DNA of 64,000 bases from Exiguobacterium mexicanum (GTDB taxonomy: Bacteria; Bacillota; Bacilli; Exiguobacteriales; Exiguobacteriaceae): assembly GCF_005960665.1 (NCBI RefSeq), contig NZ_CP040676.1:754501-818500 (forward strand), given 5' to 3'. Position numbers and translations under genes: made by a program. Each line of letters opens with the position of its first letter. The first letter of the stretch is position 1. Positions 63,817-64,000 of the stretch are shown piece after piece. The notes below the pieces were generated by a model. The model did not search any database. It was not told the origin of the DNA and saw only the letters and a program-made list of their open reading frames with translations.

Positions 63817-63928
63817 CGAATTCCTCCTCAAAACGTATACATCCATTATAGTGACAATCGTGAATTAAATCCATTCTGTACAAACATCCTATACATTCAA
63901 AAAAAATTCAAGAAGATAAGCTTTTCCA

Positions 63929-63957
63929 TTGAGAAAACGAAATAAACAGCGTACAAT
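63929..63957 (+). promoter_or_regulatory. Promoter of a gene beyond the right edge
   Basis: TTGAGA (63929-63934), 17-bp spacer and TACAAT (63952-63957), pointing out of the window. The remaining 43 bases hold no recognisable start codon with ribosome site. Confidence 0.5.
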
Positions 63958-64000
63958 GAACGAGAAGCAATTGTGAACATTGGTTGAACAAGGTTTAGGC

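Overview
The window reads as a chromosomal segment of a low-to-mid GC Firmicute, most probably Exiguobacterium. This rests on gene content and gene order. Blocks that sit together in Bacillus (fadN-fadA-fadE-yusI-gcvH; yusE near metNPQ; sufCDSUB; yunF-yunD-yutD; yutE-yutF-yutI-yuzD-yutJ-yuzB; yutM; yumC) appear here in a more GC-rich version with strong AGGAGG ribosome sites and many TTG or GTG starts. The genus is an inference; no rRNA gene is present to confirm it.

Region 1 (1-8406) is accessory. It opens with the 3' end of the tmRNA gene ssrA. A degraded second copy of that 3' end lies at 3745-3836. A small membrane-protein gene is intact at 8215-8406 and degraded at 3561-3718. The order is therefore A-B-A'-B: two alternative cargo sets of one ssrA hotspot joined in tandem. 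Cargo 1 carries a small basic protein, an unknown protein, an HNH-nuclease-like protein, a GNAT acetyltransferase and a membrane-anchored protein. Cargo 2 is a clearly AT-rich four-gene operon (3979-7948): a PD-(D/E)XK nuclease-like protein, an SMC/ABC-type ATPase with a coiled coil, a DUF6236-like protein and a small unknown. I read it as an ABC-three-component / Lamassu-like conflict (probably anti-phage) system and the best candidate for something undescribed here.

Region 2 (8546-19265) holds an SDR-DUF2867-type protein, a SulP anion transporter, a LexA-controlled Y-family polymerase with a YolD-like partner, a secreted nucleotidase, CstA (promoter plus cre), a TrhA/hemolysin III protein and proline dehydrogenase (perfect cre). 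Region 3 (19305-28126) holds a broken ORF beside a 126-nt nested palindrome, a stress-type SDR, the fadNAE operon with two FadR-type operators, a nucleotidyltransferase, yusI and gcvH.

Region 4 (28129-34122) has a PTS IIC-like membrane protein, yusE, a candidate terminated small RNA, a SAM riboswitch with metNPQ, and a frameshifted MFS gene. Region 5 (34145-39456) is the sufCDSUB operon, with a palindrome lying on its predicted promoter. Region 6 (39534-50464) includes a second SAM riboswitch placed, unusually, before an exported beta-propeller-like protein; an LDH-family enzyme lacking the catalytic loop Arg; AgcS; acylphosphatase; BrnQ with a CodY box; an efflux pump; and yunF-yunD-yutD. 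Region 7 (50569-64000) is mostly housekeeping: DUF975-like protein, glpX, yutE-yutF, nfu, yuzD, a subtilisin, an NDH-2-like oxidoreductase, yuzB, nupC, a 2H phosphoesterase, RibU under an FMN riboswitch, yutM, an epimerase and the ferredoxin-NADP reductase yumC.

Regulation visible in the sequence links carbon repression (cre at cstA and proline dehydrogenase), fatty acid sensing (FadR sites), branched amino acid/GTP sensing (CodY at brnQ), SOS (LexA) and three metabolite riboswitches (two SAM, one FMN). No tRNA, rRNA, CRISPR array, integrase or transposase gene was seen.
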